Of a stretch of DNA of 64,000 bases, positions 62,411-64,000 are shown in pieces. The position numbers and the translations under genes are program-made. Source of the DNA: Dehalococcoidia bacterium (lineage in GTDB: Bacteria > Chloroflexota > Dehalococcoidia > Lucifugimonadales > UBA3495); NCBI GenBank assembly GCA_021295965.1, contig JAGWBI010000005.1, positions 1,340 through 65,339 on the forward strand, given 5' to 3'. The notes beneath the pieces were generated by a model, which worked only from the letters and a program-made list of their open reading frames with translations, had not been told where the DNA came from and did not search any database. Positions within the stretch are counted from its first letter, which is position 1. Each line of letters opens with the position of its first letter.

Positions 62411-63766
62411 ATGGCCGGTCCGTTGCAGGGAGTCCGCATCGTCGAGATGGGTCAGCTCATCGCCATACCCTCGGCGATGAAGTGGATGGGCGACATGGGC
62501 GCGCAGGTCATACGCCTGGAGTCGGTGCAACGGCTGGAAAGCTACCGAACCGATTCTCTGTACCACAACGACGTTGATGGCGAATTCTGGAACCGGGGCG
62601 CCAACTTCTACGAGCAGAACCGGAACAAGCTGGGCCTCACGCTGGACCTGAGCCGGGACGAAGGCCGGGCAGTGCTGCGGGACCTCATCGCCGTCTCCGA
62701 CGTGTTCGCCGAGAACTTCACCCCCCGGGTCATTCGCAACTTCGCATTGGAGTACGACGACCTCCGCAAAATCCGGCCCGACATCATCATGGTGTCATCA
62801 ACGGGCTACGGCTTCGACGGACCCTGGGCCAACTTCGGCGCCACCGGGCCGGCGACGGAAGGCGCGGCCGGCCTGGCCTACATGACCGGCTATCGAGACG
62901 GCGGGCCGGTAATGTCGGAGATACCGTTCACCGACTACACCGCGGGCGAGCATACCGTAGCCGCCGTGATGCTGGCCCTCATGCACCGCCTCAACACCGG
63001 GCGCGGCCAGTTCATCGACATCTCCCAGACCCAGACCTGCAGCGCGACCATCCCCGAGGCCCTGCTGGACTGGACCGTGAACGGACGAGTGCAGGAGCGC
63101 ATCGGAAACGAGGATCCCGCTATGTCGCCTCACGGCTGCTACCCCTGTGCTGGCGACGACCGCTGGATCGCCATTGCGGTGGACAGCGACGAGGCCTGGC
63201 AGGCTCTGTGCCGGGTGATGGGCCGGGCGGATTGGGCAGCGGATGCGAGGTATTCCGATGCGCTGGGCCGCATCCGCCACCGTGCCGAACTGGACAAGAT
63301 GCTGGCCTTCGAGACCCGCGCCCACGACAACCACGAACTGATGGCGCGGTTACAGGCCGAGGGTGTCGCAGCGGGCGCGGTGATGGACAGCGAAGACCTG
63401 CTGTTCAACGAGCACCTGAAAGAGCGACGCTTCTACGAGGTTGTAGAACACCACCCGGATACAGGGATGCCCCCTCTGCCCTATGCGGGACGGCCCTGGA
63501 AGTTGACGGGCACGCCGGCAGTTCCGCCGAAGCCGGCCCCGGTCATGGGCCAGCACAACCGGGAGTTGCTGGAGGAACTGCTGGGCAAGACCGGTGACGA
63601 GATCGCCGCGCTGGAAGAGGCGCAAATCATCGGTTACACGCCCCTGTCACCTCGCGGGGTGCGCCGGCCGTCGCTGGACGAGCAGGTGCGGCAGGGCCGG
63701 ATGCAACGGTACGACACGGACTACGCTGAGCGGGTGCGGGGGTGGTTTGGGATTCAGGCACAATAG
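62411..63766 (+). CDS. CaiB/BaiF family III CoA-transferase (second of two)
   Basis: The 451-residue protein has the family start (LQGVRIVEMGQLIAIPSAMKW), LDLSRDEGRAVLRDLI, and TDYTAGEHTVAAVMLALMHRLNTGRGQFID. It is longer than the neighbour because of a 40-residue charged tail. It is probably cotranscribed with the first transferase (one base between stop and start). Confidence 0.88.
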   Translation: MAGPLQGVRIVEMGQLIAIPSAMKWMGDMGAQVIRLESVQRLESYRTDSLYHNDVDGEFWNRGANFYEQNRNKLGLTLDLSRDEGRAVLRDLIAVSDVFAENFTPRVIRNFALEYDDLRKIRPDIIMVSSTGYGFDGPWANFGATGPATEGAAGLAYMTGYRDGGPVMSEIPFTDYTAGEHTVAAVMLALMHRLNTGRGQFIDISQTQTCSATIPEALLDWTVNGRVQERIGNEDPAMSPHGCYPCAGDDRWIAIAVDSDEAWQALCRVMGRADWAADARYSDALGRIRHRAELDKMLAFETRAHDNHELMARLQAEGVAAGAVMDSEDLLFNEHLKERRFYEVVEHHPDTGMPPLPYAGRPWKLTGTPAVPPKPAPVMGQHNRELLEELLGKTGDEIAALEEAQIIGYTPLSPRGVRRPSLDEQVRQGRMQRYDTDYAERVRGWFGIQAQ

Positions 63767-63830
63767 TGCAAAGTGATAGAATGTGAGACAAAGAAGAAGG
63801 CCCCTTGATGAGTTGTATGGTGGTTCATTT

Positions 63831-64000
63831 ATGAATGAAGAAGTAATCACTTGGACTATGATTGCGGCCGGCGGTGTGGCGGCATTAGGGAGCGTTCTCG
63901 TAGCTTTGGGGATTGCTTTGGGGGACGGTTTATACGCAGTCATCTGGCCGGCCGCCGGCTGGATGATCGCACTGGGTCTAGTCATCGGCGGACTGGCTGG
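63831..64000 (+). CDS. start of a membrane protein, cut by the window end
   Basis: ATG 63831 opens a frame that continues to the window end: MNEEVITWTMIAAGGVAALG, then a second hydrophobic stretch (VIWPAAGWMIALGLVIGGLA). It follows a CoA-transferase by 64 bases, like the small membrane genes at the left end. Only the first 56 codons are visible. Confidence 0.45.
   Translation, partial: MNEEVITWTMIAAGGVAALGSVLVALGIALGDGLYAVIWPAAGWMIALGLVIGGLA

Overview
The window is a GC-rich, gene-dense bacterial chromosome segment. Its gene content suggests a Chloroflexota bacterium of the Dehalococcoidia/SAR202 kind. The signs are several CaiB/BaiF CoA-transferases, a MaoC-type hydratase, an SCP-x-like thiolase, an LLM flavin oxidoreductase, a molybdenum hydroxylase large subunit, TRAP transport genes with proline/alanine-rich lipoprotein leaders, and many dispersed palindromes of the GTCATTCCCGC and GTCATTGCGAG kinds. 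This placement is inferred from gene content. There is no rRNA in the window, and I saw no tRNA gene, CRISPR array or transposase.

Layout. 1-2,720: the end of a CoA-transferase, two small membrane proteins, a double-hotdog dehydratase, and a probable toxin-antitoxin pair (BECR-type nuclease plus DUF2283). 2,794-5,607: an OmpR/histidine-kinase pair and a small secreted protein. 5,768-10,036: an orphan molybdenum hydroxylase large subunit and a secreted protein of 17 plant-type leucine-rich repeats. 10,128-14,640: Rieske and dimeric ferredoxin-like proteins, a cobalamin-binding protein, Uma2, folD and queA. 15,235-17,813: McrBC restriction. 17,838-23,958: the translation operon nusA-ylxR-infB-rbfA-truB, ending in an nrtS-like gene. 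24,121-28,826: lexA, rpsT, a groEL without groES, a dUTPase-like gene and queG. 28,811-34,121: an EVE-domain protein, a decayed beta-propeller fragment, a thiolase, ychF and two GNAT paralogs. 34,190-36,317: a Septu-like ptuAB pair. 36,335-38,847: a VOC protein, larE and larC. 38,993-47,580: two double-domain TRAP binding proteins, an SDR, an LLM oxidoreductase and a DUF362 protein. 47,628-49,655: a second ptuAB pair whose HNH gene is frameshifted. 49,816-54,065: dctQ, dctM, a sugar nucleotidyltransferase and moxR. 54,252-61,080: an NHL/DUF1501/DUF1800 group, a radical SAM plus methyltransferase-like pair, and a DUF4058 protein. 61,213-64,000: two CoA-transferases and the start of a membrane protein.

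How the parts work together. Housekeeping blocks (translation factors, SOS repressor, chaperonin, queuosine steps queA and queG) alternate with small accessory islands: a toxin pair, McrBC and two Septu-like modules. The recognition or sensing parts of McrB and of both PtuA proteins are visibly AT-richer than their surroundings, which suggests horizontal input into a conserved ATPase chassis. The catabolic genes fit a life on diverse organic acids and CoA esters. The two TRAP binding lipoproteins each carry two fused DctP domains and probably serve the dctQM membrane pair about 6 kb away. At least three families of palindromic repeats sit between genes, and one copy is read in frame inside larC exactly between its two domains.
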